Notes: generated from the sequence alone by a model not told the origin. A stretch of 15,248 nt of DNA from Planctomycetaceae bacterium (GCA_003488325.1 DNLZ01000048.1:7100-22347), one strand, 5' to 3'. Numbered from the stretch's first letter, positions 7,956 through 15,110 are shown. Numbers and translations are program-made.

Positions 7956-9389
7956 ATGGCCTCGCCGTTCCGACGCGCGTTCCTCGCCGACCTCGGCCTC
8001 GGGTTCACCGGCCTCGCGCTCGGCGCGCTCCTGCACCGCGAGGGTGCGGGGAGTTCGGCCGTCTGGACGCCGCCCGACGGGAGGCCGCACGCACCTCCCA
8101 GGGCCAGAAGCGTCATCTGGCTCTTCATGAACGGCGGCGTGAGCCACATGGAGAGCTTCGACCCGAAGCCGGAGATCACGAAGTACGCCGGCACGGCGAT
8201 CGCCCAGACGCCGTACGCCGACGTGCAGAGCCCCGAGAAGCTCGCGAAGGAGCGGGCTCCCGTCCCCGACGCCAACGGCCAGCAGCGGAACGTGCTCTTT
8301 CCGCTCCAGGTGGGGTTCCGGAGGCACGGGCAGAGCGGGATCGAGGTGAGCGACTGGTTTCCCCACACCGCGCGGAACATCGATCGGATCGCCGTCGTCC
8401 GCTCGATGTGGACGACCGACTCGAACCACGGCGCACAGACGCAGTTTCACACCGGTCGCCACATGCTCGATCCGCCCCAGCCGACGCTCGGGGGCTGGGT
8501 GCACTACGGCCTCGGCTCGCTCAACGACGACCTGCCGCAATTCATCTCGATGGGCACGCGCGAATACTGGAACCGCAAGGACGGCGACTACCTCGGGCCG
8601 GCGCACGACGCGGTGCCCCTGCGGATCGACCCGGCCAACCCGCTCGACTTCGGGCGGCCGGAGCGGGCCATCTCGCGCGAGGCGCAGGAGATCGGCTTCG
8701 ACCTCGTGGAGCGGTTGAACGGGCTCACCACCGTCGAGTATCCGAACGACCCGGCCACGGCGGCCCGCATCGCCTCCTACGAGCTGGCCTTCCGGATGCA
8801 ACGCAGCGTGCCCGAGGTGATGGATTTCTCGGGCGAGACGGAGGAGACGAAGCGGCTCTACGGCCTCGACCTGCCGCACTGCAGGGCGTTTGCGGCGCAG
8901 CTGCTCGCCAGCCGCCGGCTCGTCGAGCGCGGCGTGCGGTTCATCCAGATCCAGCATGGCGGTGGCGGAGCGGGCGCATGGGATGCCCACGGCGGCCTCA
9001 AGGCCAATCACGAGAAGAACGCGCTCGCGGTCGATCAGCCGATCGGCGGGCTGCTCACCGATCTCGACCGGCGCGGCCTGCTCGACGAGACGATCGTCGT
9101 CTTCGCGACCGAGTTCGGCCGGACGCCCGGCTCGCAGGGTTCCGACGGCCGTGACCATCACCCCTTCGCGTTCTCCGTCTGGCTCGCGGGTGGCGGAATC
9201 CGCGGGGGCGTGGCCCACGGTGCGACCGACGAACTCGGCTTCCACGCCGTGGAGGATCGGCACTACGTGACCGACGTCCACGCCACGATCCTGAAGCTCC
9301 TCGGGCTCGACTCGCGACGGCTCGAGGTGCCGGGCCGCAAGCGGCTGGCGATCGACCACGGCACCCCGATCGACGCGATCATCGGCTGA
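7956..9389 (+). CDS. DUF1501 family protein with Tat-type signal
   Basis: The protein has 477 residues in the alkaline phosphatase/sulfatase-like DUF1501 family. The N-terminus FRRAFLADLGLGFTGLALGA has a twin arginine (R6-R7) followed by a hydrophobic stretch, consistent with Tat export. Conserved family segments are NGGVSHMESFDPKP (H64, D69), DSNHGAQTQFHTG (H158), WDAHGG (343-348), TEFGRTP (385-391), GRDHHP (398-403) and VTDVHATILKLLG (H442). The spaced Asp/His residues fit a metal-binding site like that of alkaline-phosphatase-fold hydrolases, though the Ser/Cys nucleophile of true sulfatases is not evident and the enzymatic role is unknown. GGGAG at 7943-7947, eight nucleotides upstream, fixes the ATG; a 40-residue upstream extension overlaps the preceding gene and is rejected. 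It is probably co-transcribed with the PSCyt1/DUF1553 gene. Confidence 0.93.
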   Translation: MASPFRRAFLADLGLGFTGLALGALLHREGAGSSAVWTPPDGRPHAPPRARSVIWLFMNGGVSHMESFDPKPEITKYAGTAIAQTPYADVQSPEKLAKERAPVPDANGQQRNVLFPLQVGFRRHGQSGIEVSDWFPHTARNIDRIAVVRSMWTTDSNHGAQTQFHTGRHMLDPPQPTLGGWVHYGLGSLNDDLPQFISMGTREYWNRKDGDYLGPAHDAVPLRIDPANPLDFGRPERAISREAQEIGFDLVERLNGLTTVEYPNDPATAARIASYELAFRMQRSVPEVMDFSGETEETKRLYGLDLPHCRAFAAQLLASRRLVERGVRFIQIQHGGGGAGAWDAHGGLKANHEKNALAVDQPIGGLLTDLDRRGLLDETIVVFATEFGRTPGSQGSDGRDHHPFAFSVWLAGGGIRGGVAHGATDELGFHAVEDRHYVTDVHATILKLLGLDSRRLEVPGRKRLAIDHGTPIDAIIG

Positions 9390-9401
9390 CGGCCCCCGCG
9401 C

Positions 9402-9429
9402 GTGACCGCGTGCGGCGAGCCGGTACACT
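9402..9429 (+). promoter_or_regulatory. putative promoter of the sugar cluster, giving a leaderless mRNA
   Basis: GTGACC (9402-9407, four of six -35 consensus bases) and TACACT (9424-9429) are separated by 16 nt. Transcription would begin near 9436-9437, which is the ATG of the next gene. No Shine-Dalgarno precedes that ATG (the bases before it are GCCGCCC), so a leaderless or almost leaderless transcript is the simplest reading. The promoter lies in the 47-nt gap after the DUF1501 gene and would make the sugar genes a separate transcription unit. Confidence 0.5.
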
Positions 9430-9436
9430 GCCGCCC

Positions 9437-10684
9437 ATGCCCGAGCTGCCGCGTTTGTCGTTCGGTGTCGGTGACCGCTTCGCCCACGAGGCGGAGGCGC
9501 AGCTCGTCGCCTTCGAGCGGCTCGCGGCGGAGGGGGTCGTCGTCGCGCCGGTGTGGAACAAGTCGAACCGCGAGCACGCCTTCATCGGCAGCGAGCCGGC
9601 GAGCGTGCGTGCGGCCGCGGCCGCGGCGGTGGCCGCGCGCGGCTGGCCGCATCCCTGGTTCGTCGACGCCGACCACATCCGGCTCGACACGGTGGACCGC
9701 TACCTCGAGTCGAGTGACTTTTTCACGATCGACGTGGCCGATGCGATCGGCACGCCCCCTGCCGATGCCGACATCGCCGCCTTCGTGGCCCGCCACCCGG
9801 AGCTGGCAACGGCCGTCCCCGTGGACGGGATCGACGCGCCGCTCGCCCTCACGCCGGACCGGCTCGCCGCGATCGCCCGCACCTACCTCGCGGCCTGCCG
9901 CGAGGCGGGGCGGATCTTCCGCCACATCCGCGCCCGCCGCGGGTCGGACGCGGTGATCGAGGTGAGCATGGACGAGACCGACGCGCCGCAGACGCCGCCG
10001 GACCTGCTCGTCATCCTCGTCCTTCTCGCCGACGAGGGCGTGCCGCTGGCGACGATCGCGCCGAAGTTCACCGGACGGTTCAACAAGGGGGTGGATTACG
10101 TGGGGGACCTGGCGGCCTTCGAGCGGGAGTTCTCCGACGACGTCGCGGTGCTCGGCCACGCGGCGCGGCGGTACGGCCTGCCCGCGGGCGCGAAGCTCTC
10201 GGTGCACTCCGGGAGCGACAAGTTTTCGCTCTACCCGGTCATCCGTCGCACGCTCGCCCGCACCGGGGCCGGGGTCCACCTGAAGACGGCCGGCACGACG
10301 TGGCTCGAGGAGCTCATCGGCCTCGCGGAGGCGGGGGGCGACGGCCTCGAACTGGCCCGCGAGATCTACGCGACCGCGCTCGATCACGTCGACGAGCTGT
10401 GCGGACCCTACGCGGCCGTCATCGACATCGACCGCTCACGGCTGCCGAGCGCGGCCGAGGTGCGAGCCTGGGACGGACCGCGGCTCGCGGCGGCGATCCG
10501 CCACGTGCCCGGCTGTCCCGACTTCAACCCGCACGTGCGCCAACTGCTCCACGTGGCGTTCAAGCTCGCGGCCAAAGAGGGCCGCCGCTACACCGACCTG
10601 CTCGTGACCAACCGGGCCATCGTCGCCCGGCAGGTCACCGACAACATCCTCGAGCGGCACCTGCGTCCGCTCTTCCTCGGGTGA
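9437..10684 (+). CDS. tagaturonate epimerase (UxaE) family protein
   Basis: The 415-residue cytoplasmic protein belongs to the UxaE family, whose characterised member interconverts D-tagaturonate and D-fructuronate. Recognisable segments are VGDRFAHEAEAQL (N-terminus), FVDADHIRLDT (76-86, with H80), SMDETDAPQTPPD (177-189), PKFTGRFNKGVDYVGD (209-224), LSVHSGSDKFSLYP (254-267), HLKTAGTTWLEE (281-292) and the C-terminal NPHVRQLLHVAFKLA with H366 and H372. The conserved His/Asp/Glu residues suggest a metal-dependent TIM-barrel-like enzyme; that part is inference. The ATG at 9437 is chosen because it follows the -10 at leaderless distance; an upstream in-frame ATG at 9410 would overlap the promoter. 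Four nucleotides separate it from the next gene. In this cluster its substrate is probably tagaturonate made from L-galactonate. Family assignment is firm; the substrate is inferred. Confidence 0.87.
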   Translation: MPELPRLSFGVGDRFAHEAEAQLVAFERLAAEGVVVAPVWNKSNREHAFIGSEPASVRAAAAAAVAARGWPHPWFVDADHIRLDTVDRYLESSDFFTIDVADAIGTPPADADIAAFVARHPELATAVPVDGIDAPLALTPDRLAAIARTYLAACREAGRIFRHIRARRGSDAVIEVSMDETDAPQTPPDLLVILVLLADEGVPLATIAPKFTGRFNKGVDYVGDLAAFEREFSDDVAVLGHAARRYGLPAGAKLSVHSGSDKFSLYPVIRRTLARTGAGVHLKTAGTTWLEELIGLAEAGGDGLELAREIYATALDHVDELCGPYAAVIDIDRSRLPSAAEVRAWDGPRLAAAIRHVPGCPDFNPHVRQLLHVAFKLAAKEGRRYTDLLVTNRAIVARQVTDNILERHLRPLFLG

Positions 10685-10688
10685 CGCG

Positions 10689-11576
10689 ATGCGCGCGGCC
10701 GTCACGATCTGCCTGGTCCCGGAGGCGGCCCACGGCCCGTTCGTCTTCCACGCCGCGGAGTTCGCGGCCCGCGAACCGCGCACCCTGACCGGGCCGGCGT
10801 CCGCGGTCGAGCGCGGGCTCGAGGCCTGCTGCCGACTCGCCGCGGACCTCGGCTTCGATGCGGTCGAGATCTTCCCGGCCGGCGGGGGCCCCGAGGCGTT
10901 TCCCGCCGCGTTCCTTCGCGACCTGCTCGGTGATCTCGGCCTCGGCCTCGCGGCGGTGGGCACCGGGGCGGGGTGGATCAGGCACGGTCTGCACCTCTGC
11001 CATGCCGACGCGGGCATCCGCGCGCGGGCGCGAGACTTCATCGCGGAGATCGTCGATGCGGCCGGCCGGCTCGGCGCGCCGGCGATCATCGGATCGATGC
11101 AGGGGCGCACCGGCGAGGGCGTGGACCGCGCGGCGGCCCTCGACCACCTCGCGGGGGCGCTCGACGAGCTCGGTGCGCGGGCCGCCGCCCACGGGCAGCC
11201 GCTCTTCTACGAGCCGCTCAACCGGTACGAGACCGATCTCTTCAACCGGCAGGAGGAGGCGGCCGCGTTCCTGCGCGCACGCCTCTCGTCAGGTGCCACC
11301 GTGCGGCTCCTGTGCGATCTCTTCCACATGCAGATCGAGGAGGCGGACCCGGCCGCGACGCTCGTGGCGTGCGGCGACCTCGTGGGGCACGTGCACTGGG
11401 CCGATTCCAACCGCCGCGCCGTCGGCTTCGGCCACGCCGACATGCCGGGTGTCGTCGCCGCCCTGCGACGGATCGGCTACCGTGGGCATCTCTCGGCGGA
11501 GGTCTTTCCGCTGCCGACGCCGCTGGAGGCGGCACGGCAGAGCGTCGAGAGCGTGCGCGCGCACGTCGTCGTGTGA
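10689..11576 (+). CDS. sugar phosphate isomerase/epimerase-like TIM barrel (AP_endonuc_2 family)
   Basis: The 295-residue protein belongs to the xylose-isomerase-like TIM-barrel superfamily (PF01261). Four putative metal ligands are placed as in D-tagatose 3-epimerase: E175 in FYEPLNRYE, D210 in LLCDLFHMQIEE, H236 in GHVHWADSNR and E271 in LSAEVFPL. Their spacing (35, 26, 35) is nearly the same as in characterised ketose 3-epimerases (33, 26, 35). Hydroxypyruvate isomerase and L-ribulose/tagatose 3-epimerase are alternatives in the same fold. The ATG lies four nucleotides after the UxaE stop, so the two are translationally coupled and probably act on the same or successive intermediates. No step of the proposed L-galactose route strictly needs it, so its substrate is open. 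Confidence 0.85.
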   Translation: MRAAVTICLVPEAAHGPFVFHAAEFAAREPRTLTGPASAVERGLEACCRLAADLGFDAVEIFPAGGGPEAFPAAFLRDLLGDLGLGLAAVGTGAGWIRHGLHLCHADAGIRARARDFIAEIVDAAGRLGAPAIIGSMQGRTGEGVDRAAALDHLAGALDELGARAAAHGQPLFYEPLNRYETDLFNRQEEAAAFLRARLSSGATVRLLCDLFHMQIEEADPAATLVACGDLVGHVHWADSNRRAVGFGHADMPGVVAALRRIGYRGHLSAEVFPLPTPLEAARQSVESVRAHVVV

Positions 11577-11644
11577 CGGGCGACGGCGAGGCAGGGATGA
11601 TCCTCCCACGACACCACGCGATGCACGTCATCCACCCGCAGCCC

Positions 11645-11649
11645 GGAGG
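11645..11649 (+). promoter_or_regulatory. ribosome binding site of the FucU/RbsD gene
   Basis: GGAGG lies eight nucleotides before the ATG at 11658. It is the best Shine-Dalgarno in the sugar cluster and contrasts with the leaderless-like first gene. The preceding gap (11577-11657) shows no convincing promoter. Confidence 0.65.
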
Positions 11650-11657
11650 CGTTCCCC

Positions 11658-12110
11658 ATGCTCGAGACACCCCTGCTTCACCCCGACATCCTCGCGATCC
11701 TCGCCCGGTCGGGGCACCATTCGAAGGTGCTCATTGCCGACGGCAACTATCCGGCGCTCGACAAGCGCGGCCCCCGGGCCGAGCTCGTCTCGCTCCAACT
11801 GTCGCCCGGGATCCCGACGGTGGCGCAGGCCTTCGCCGCCCTCATCGCGACCGTGCGGATCGACGCCGTGCACACGATGGGCGTCGACCGGAGTGATTCC
11901 TACGCGGCCGCCACCCCCGGTGATCCGCCGGTGTGGGAGGAGTATCGCCGCATCATCGCCGCCAACGGCGCGCGGCTCGTCCTCGAGCCGATCGTGAAGT
12001 GGGACTTCTACGCGGCCGTGGCGTCGCCCGACCACGTGCTCACCATCCAGACGGCCGACACGCAGCCCTGGGCCAATCTCCTCGTGACGCTCGGCTGCCG
12101 GACGTTCTGA
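11658..12110 (+). CDS. fucU: RbsD/FucU-family sugar mutarotase
   Basis: The 150-residue protein of the RbsD/FucU fold accelerates anomer exchange of free sugars in the cytoplasm; characterised FucU proteins act on L-fucose and RbsD on D-ribose. Motifs include the N-terminal LHPDILAILARSGHHSKVLI with H20, then ADGNYP with D28 (the catalytic His and Asp positions of RbsD/FucU), TMGVDR in the middle and the C-terminal TIQTADTQPWANLLVTLG. The TADTxPxxN pattern is typical of the FucU group. L-galactose differs from L-fucose only by a 6-OH, so a mutarotase feeding an L-galactose/L-fucose dehydrogenase is sensible, since such dehydrogenases use one pyranose anomer. A 44-nt gap separates it from the dehydrogenase gene. 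Family call is strong; sugar specificity is inferred. Confidence 0.88.
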   Translation: MLETPLLHPDILAILARSGHHSKVLIADGNYPALDKRGPRAELVSLQLSPGIPTVAQAFAALIATVRIDAVHTMGVDRSDSYAAATPGDPPVWEEYRRIIAANGARLVLEPIVKWDFYAAVASPDHVLTIQTADTQPWANLLVTLGCRTF

Positions 12111-12154
12111 CATCCCGACGCGTCACCCGACATCCCTCCTCCCCGAGAGTGCGC

Positions 12155-13087
12155 ATGCAGACGCGTCCGCTGGGCCGCACCGGCCTCGACGTTCCGATCC
12201 TCGCCTTCGGCGCCAGTTCGCTCGGCCAGGAGTTCCGGCCGGTGACGCTCGACGAGGCCCTCGCGAGCGTCCATGCCGCACTCGACTGCGGCATGAACCT
12301 CCTGGACACGAGCCCTTTTTACGGTCGCGGCATGAGCGAGGTGCTCCTCGGCGTGGCCCTCCGGGGGGTGCCGCGCGACTCCTACCTGCTCTGCACGAAG
12401 CTCGGCCGTTACGACCTCGCCCACTTCGACTTCTCGGCCCGGCGGGTGGCGGAGAGCGTCGACGTGTCGCTCCACCGCCTCGGCACCGACCACCTCGACA
12501 TCGTGCTCTGCCACGACATCGAGTTCGTACCGCTTCCGCAGATCGTCGAGGAGACGCTGCCGGCGCTGCGCCGGATCCAGGCGGCCGGCAAGGTGCGGTT
12601 CGTGGGATTCTCCGGCTATCCGCAGAAGATCTTCCGCTGGATCTGTGAACGGGCCGACGTGGACTGCGTGCTGAGCTACAACCAGTACACGCTGCAGAAC
12701 ACCCGCTTCGCCGACGAGACGATCCCCTGGCTCCGGGAGCGGGGCATCGGCGTCATGAACGCCGGACCCTTCAGCGCCCGGCTGCTCACCGACGCGCCGC
12801 TGCCGGCGTGGCTCAAGGAACCGGAGGCGGTGAAGGCCGCGGCGCGACGTGCCGCGGAGCTGTGCCGGTCGCGCGGCTCGTCGATCGCCAGGCTCGCGCT
12901 GCAGTTCTCCCTGGCCGACGACCGCATCGCCACGACCGTGGCGGGCAGCGCGAACCCCGCCAACGTGCGGGCGTGGGCTGCATGGGCCGCCGAGCCGCTC
13001 GACACCGACCTCGTCCGCGACGTGCAGGCGATCTTCGCCCCGGTGAGGAACGTCGGGCATGTCGAAGGTTTGGCCGAGAACAACTGA
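12155..13087 (+). CDS. aldo/keto reductase, probable L-galactose/L-fucose 1-dehydrogenase
   Basis: The 310-residue (beta/alpha)8 aldo/keto reductase has the full catalytic tetrad D51, Y56 (LLDTSPFYG), K82 (CTKLGRY) and H120 (VLCHDIEF). The stretch from LLDTSPFYG through TKLGRY, FDFSARRVAESVDVSLHRL, DIVLCHDIEF, IVEETLPAL and GKVRFVGFSG strongly recalls plant L-galactose dehydrogenase of the ascorbate pathway and bacterial L-fucose dehydrogenases; this is from memory, not an alignment. The expected reaction is NAD(P)+-dependent oxidation of the C1 hydroxyl of an L-galacto-configured aldose to its lactone. The ATG at 12155 gives the family's normal N-terminus (MQTRPLGRTGLDVPILAFG); only a weak GAGAG precedes it. 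An upstream in-frame ATG at 11933 lies inside the mutarotase gene and is rejected. The lactonase gene starts eight nucleotides after its stop. Confidence 0.9.
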   Translation: MQTRPLGRTGLDVPILAFGASSLGQEFRPVTLDEALASVHAALDCGMNLLDTSPFYGRGMSEVLLGVALRGVPRDSYLLCTKLGRYDLAHFDFSARRVAESVDVSLHRLGTDHLDIVLCHDIEFVPLPQIVEETLPALRRIQAAGKVRFVGFSGYPQKIFRWICERADVDCVLSYNQYTLQNTRFADETIPWLRERGIGVMNAGPFSARLLTDAPLPAWLKEPEAVKAAARRAAELCRSRGSSIARLALQFSLADDRIATTVAGSANPANVRAWAAWAAEPLDTDLVRDVQAIFAPVRNVGHVEGLAENN

Positions 13088-13095
13088 GGGGACCC

Positions 13096-13938
13096 ATGCG
13101 GATCGACGCCCATCAGCACTTCTGGCGGTACGCACCCGCGGAGTACCCCTGGATCGGCGCCGGGATGGAACGCCTCGCGCGGGATTTCCTGCCGGGCGAT
13201 CTGGCCGACGTCGCCAGGCCCCGCGGCATCGGTGGCAGCGTCGCCGTGCAGGCCCGGCAGTCGCTCGTCGAGAGCCGCTGGCTCCTGGAGCTGGCCGACG
13301 CGGACCCCTTCATCCGCGGCGTGGTCGGCTGGGTCGATCTGCAGGATCCCGACGTCGCTGCGACGCTCGAGCCGCTCTCGCGTCGCGAGCGATTCGTCGG
13401 CGTGCGGCACGTCGTGCAGGACGAGCCCGACCCCAGGTTCCTGCTCGGTGCCGACTTCGTGCGGGGCCTGCGGCATCTCCACGCGTTCGGGCTCACCTAC
13501 GATCTCCTCCTCTTCCCTCCCCAGCTGCCGGCCGCCGTGGAACTCGTCGGCCTCCTGCCGGAGCAGCCCTTCGTGCTCGATCACCTCGCCAAGCCGCGGA
13601 TCACCCTCGGTCCGGCGGCGTCCGAGTTCGCGTCGTGGCGGCGCGACATCGAGGCGCTCGCCCGGCATCCGAACGTCTCGTGCAAGCTCTCGGGACTCGT
13701 CACGGAGGCTACCTGGCGGCGTTGGCGGCGGGAGGAGTTCACGCCCTACCTCGACGTCGCCCTGGCGGCCTTCCGGCCCGACCGGCTCATGTTCGGCAGC
13801 GACTGGCCGGTCTGCCTGCTCTCGGGCGACTATGCGGCGGTCGTGGACATCGTCACGACGTTCATCGGGACGTTGGCGGAAGGGGAGCGCGAGGCGATCC
13901 TCGGCGGCACGGCCGCGCGGTTCTACGGTCTGGCATGA
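13096..13938 (+). CDS. COG3618 amidohydrolase, probable L-galactono-/L-fucono-lactonase
   Basis: The 280-residue metal-dependent TIM-barrel hydrolase of the amidohydrolase superfamily begins MRIDAHQHFW (H6 and H8 at the metal site). Further conserved positions are VVGWVDLQ, VRHVVQDEPD (H105), LDHLAKP (H163), SCKLSGLVTEA and FGSDWPVC (D236). This set is characteristic of the L-fuconolactonase/gluconolactonase-like COG3618 group, whose characterised members hydrolyse sugar-acid lactones. The ATG lies eight nucleotides after the aldo/keto reductase stop, with GAGGGG (13086-13091) overlapping that stop as a close Shine-Dalgarno, so the two are translationally coupled. This matches the order dehydrogenase then lactonase in a single oxidative pathway. 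The exact lactone (L-galactono- or L-fucono-) cannot be read from sequence. Confidence 0.88.
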   Translation: MRIDAHQHFWRYAPAEYPWIGAGMERLARDFLPGDLADVARPRGIGGSVAVQARQSLVESRWLLELADADPFIRGVVGWVDLQDPDVAATLEPLSRRERFVGVRHVVQDEPDPRFLLGADFVRGLRHLHAFGLTYDLLLFPPQLPAAVELVGLLPEQPFVLDHLAKPRITLGPAASEFASWRRDIEALARHPNVSCKLSGLVTEATWRRWRREEFTPYLDVALAAFRPDRLMFGSDWPVCLLSGDYAAVVDIVTTFIGTLAEGEREAILGGTAARFYGLA

Positions 13939-13984
13939 CGGGTCTTCACCGAGTCGATCCCCACCCACCCCCGGAGCAGTCCCG

Positions 13985-15016
13985 ATGCAGGCCCTCGTCT
14001 TCGCCGCGCCCCACGACGCCACCTACACCGACGTGCCCGAGCCCTCCGCGCCCGCGGCCGGCGAGGCGATCGTGCGGGTCCATGCCGTCGGCGTGTGCGG
14101 CACCGACTACGCGGGCTATGTCGGCAAGATGCCGTACTTCACCTACCCGCGTATCCCGGGGCACGAACTCGGCGTGGAGGTGCTGGCCGTCGGAGATGGC
14201 GTGACGAACGTCCGGCCCGGCGACCGCTGCTCCGTCGAGCCCTACCTCAACTGCCAGCGGTGCCATGCCTGCCGCCGCGGCCTGACCAACTGCTGCGAGC
14301 ACAACCAGACGCTCGGCGTGCACTGCGACGGCGCCCTGCGGCGGCTCTACGCCCTGCCGGCCCGCAAGCTCCATCCTTCGCCACGACTCGCGCATGCGCA
14401 GAACGCGCTCGTGGAGACGCTCGCGATCGGCTGCCACGCCGTGGACCGCGGCGGTCCGACCGCGGCCGAGACGGTGCTCGTCATCGGGGCGGGCCCGATC
14501 GGCCTGTCGGCCGTGGAGTTCGCCAAGCTCTCGGGGGCGCGGGTGATCGTGATGGACACCGCCGCGCCGCGGCTCGAGTTCGTGCGGTCGAGGATGGGCG
14601 TGGCGGACACGATCCTCGCCGACGGCACCGCGGGCGACATCGACGCGCTCGGGCGGCTCACCGACGGCCGCCTCGCGGAGGTCGTCATCGACGCCACCGG
14701 GAGCGCCGCAAGCATGTCGCGGGCACTCGAGGCATGCGCCTTCGGCGGTCGCCTCGTCTACGTGGGCATCACGCAGGCCGAACTCCGCTTCTCCCATGCG
14801 GCGATCATGCACCGCCGCGAGCTCTCGATCCTCGCGAGCCGCAACGCGCTGTCGCGGGACTTTCCGCGGATCATCGGACTCATCGACGCAGGCCGGATCG
14901 ACACGGCGCCCTGGATCACGCACCGCGTCGCCTTCGCCGACGCCGCCGGCGCCTTTCCACGGCTGCTCGAGCCCGCGAGCGGCGTGATCAAGGCCGTCAT
15001 CGAACTCGACGCCTGA
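13985..15016 (+). CDS. Zn-dependent alcohol dehydrogenase, probable L-galactonate 5-dehydrogenase (LgoD/YjjN-like)
   Basis: The 343-residue medium-chain zinc dehydrogenase has catalytic-zinc ligands C38 (GVCGTD), H60-E61 (IPGHE) and E144, a structural zinc lobe C90, C93, C96 and C104, and a Rossmann GAGPIG (168-173). D191 at the end of the second Rossmann strand favours NAD+ over NADP+. Segments YPRIPGHE, TNCCEHNQTLGVHCDG, VVIDATGSAASM and LASRNALSRDFPRIIGLIDAG strongly recall E. coli YjjN/LgoD, which oxidises L-galactonate to D-tagaturonate; this is a remembered resemblance, not an alignment. Other relatives (threonate, sorbitol or galactitol-phosphate dehydrogenases) are possible. GGAG (13973-13976) eight nucleotides upstream supports the start. 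It is the last gene of the cluster, and with the upstream UxaE-family protein it would complete a route to fructuronate. Confidence 0.87.
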   Translation: MQALVFAAPHDATYTDVPEPSAPAAGEAIVRVHAVGVCGTDYAGYVGKMPYFTYPRIPGHELGVEVLAVGDGVTNVRPGDRCSVEPYLNCQRCHACRRGLTNCCEHNQTLGVHCDGALRRLYALPARKLHPSPRLAHAQNALVETLAIGCHAVDRGGPTAAETVLVIGAGPIGLSAVEFAKLSGARVIVMDTAAPRLEFVRSRMGVADTILADGTAGDIDALGRLTDGRLAEVVIDATGSAASMSRALEACAFGGRLVYVGITQAELRFSHAAIMHRRELSILASRNALSRDFPRIIGLIDAGRIDTAPWITHRVAFADAAGAFPRLLEPASGVIKAVIELDA

Positions 15017-15053
15017 GCCACGGTGGAGTCACCGGCCCGAGTCTGCCTTCCGC

Positions 15054-15110
15054 GTGGTGCAGTCTCATGGTGGCCCAGTCCCGTGGGTGGTGCAGCCTCA
15101 TCGTGGCGCA
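15054..15110 (+). repeat. 24-bp imperfect direct repeat, period 33 bp
   Basis: Copies at 15054-15077 and 15087-15110 begin GTGGTGCAG and match at 21 of 24 positions (mismatches at repeat positions 10, 16 and 22). The second copy runs directly into the REP-like palindrome, sharing its GTGGCGCA start. Confidence 0.7.

Noticed and set aside
11933..12154. upstream extension of the aldo/keto reductase into the mutarotase gene
   Set aside because: The canonical N-terminus begins at 12155; the extension is an out-of-frame reading of the mutarotase gene.
13232..15016. 594-residue frame suggesting a lactonase-dehydrogenase fusion
   Set aside because: Its first 250 residues are an out-of-frame, Arg/Ser-rich reading of the lactonase gene; only the part from 13985 is the real dehydrogenase, which has its own Shine-Dalgarno.
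12155..15016. non-phosphorylated L-fucose pathway as the sole explanation
   Set aside because: It is kept as an alternative but not preferred: no fuconate dehydratase is present, and neither the LgoD-like dehydrogenase nor the UxaE-family epimerase has a place in that route.
15021..15034. intrinsic terminator after the dehydrogenase gene
   Set aside because: The stem has only 5 bp and no T-run follows; it is too weak to call.
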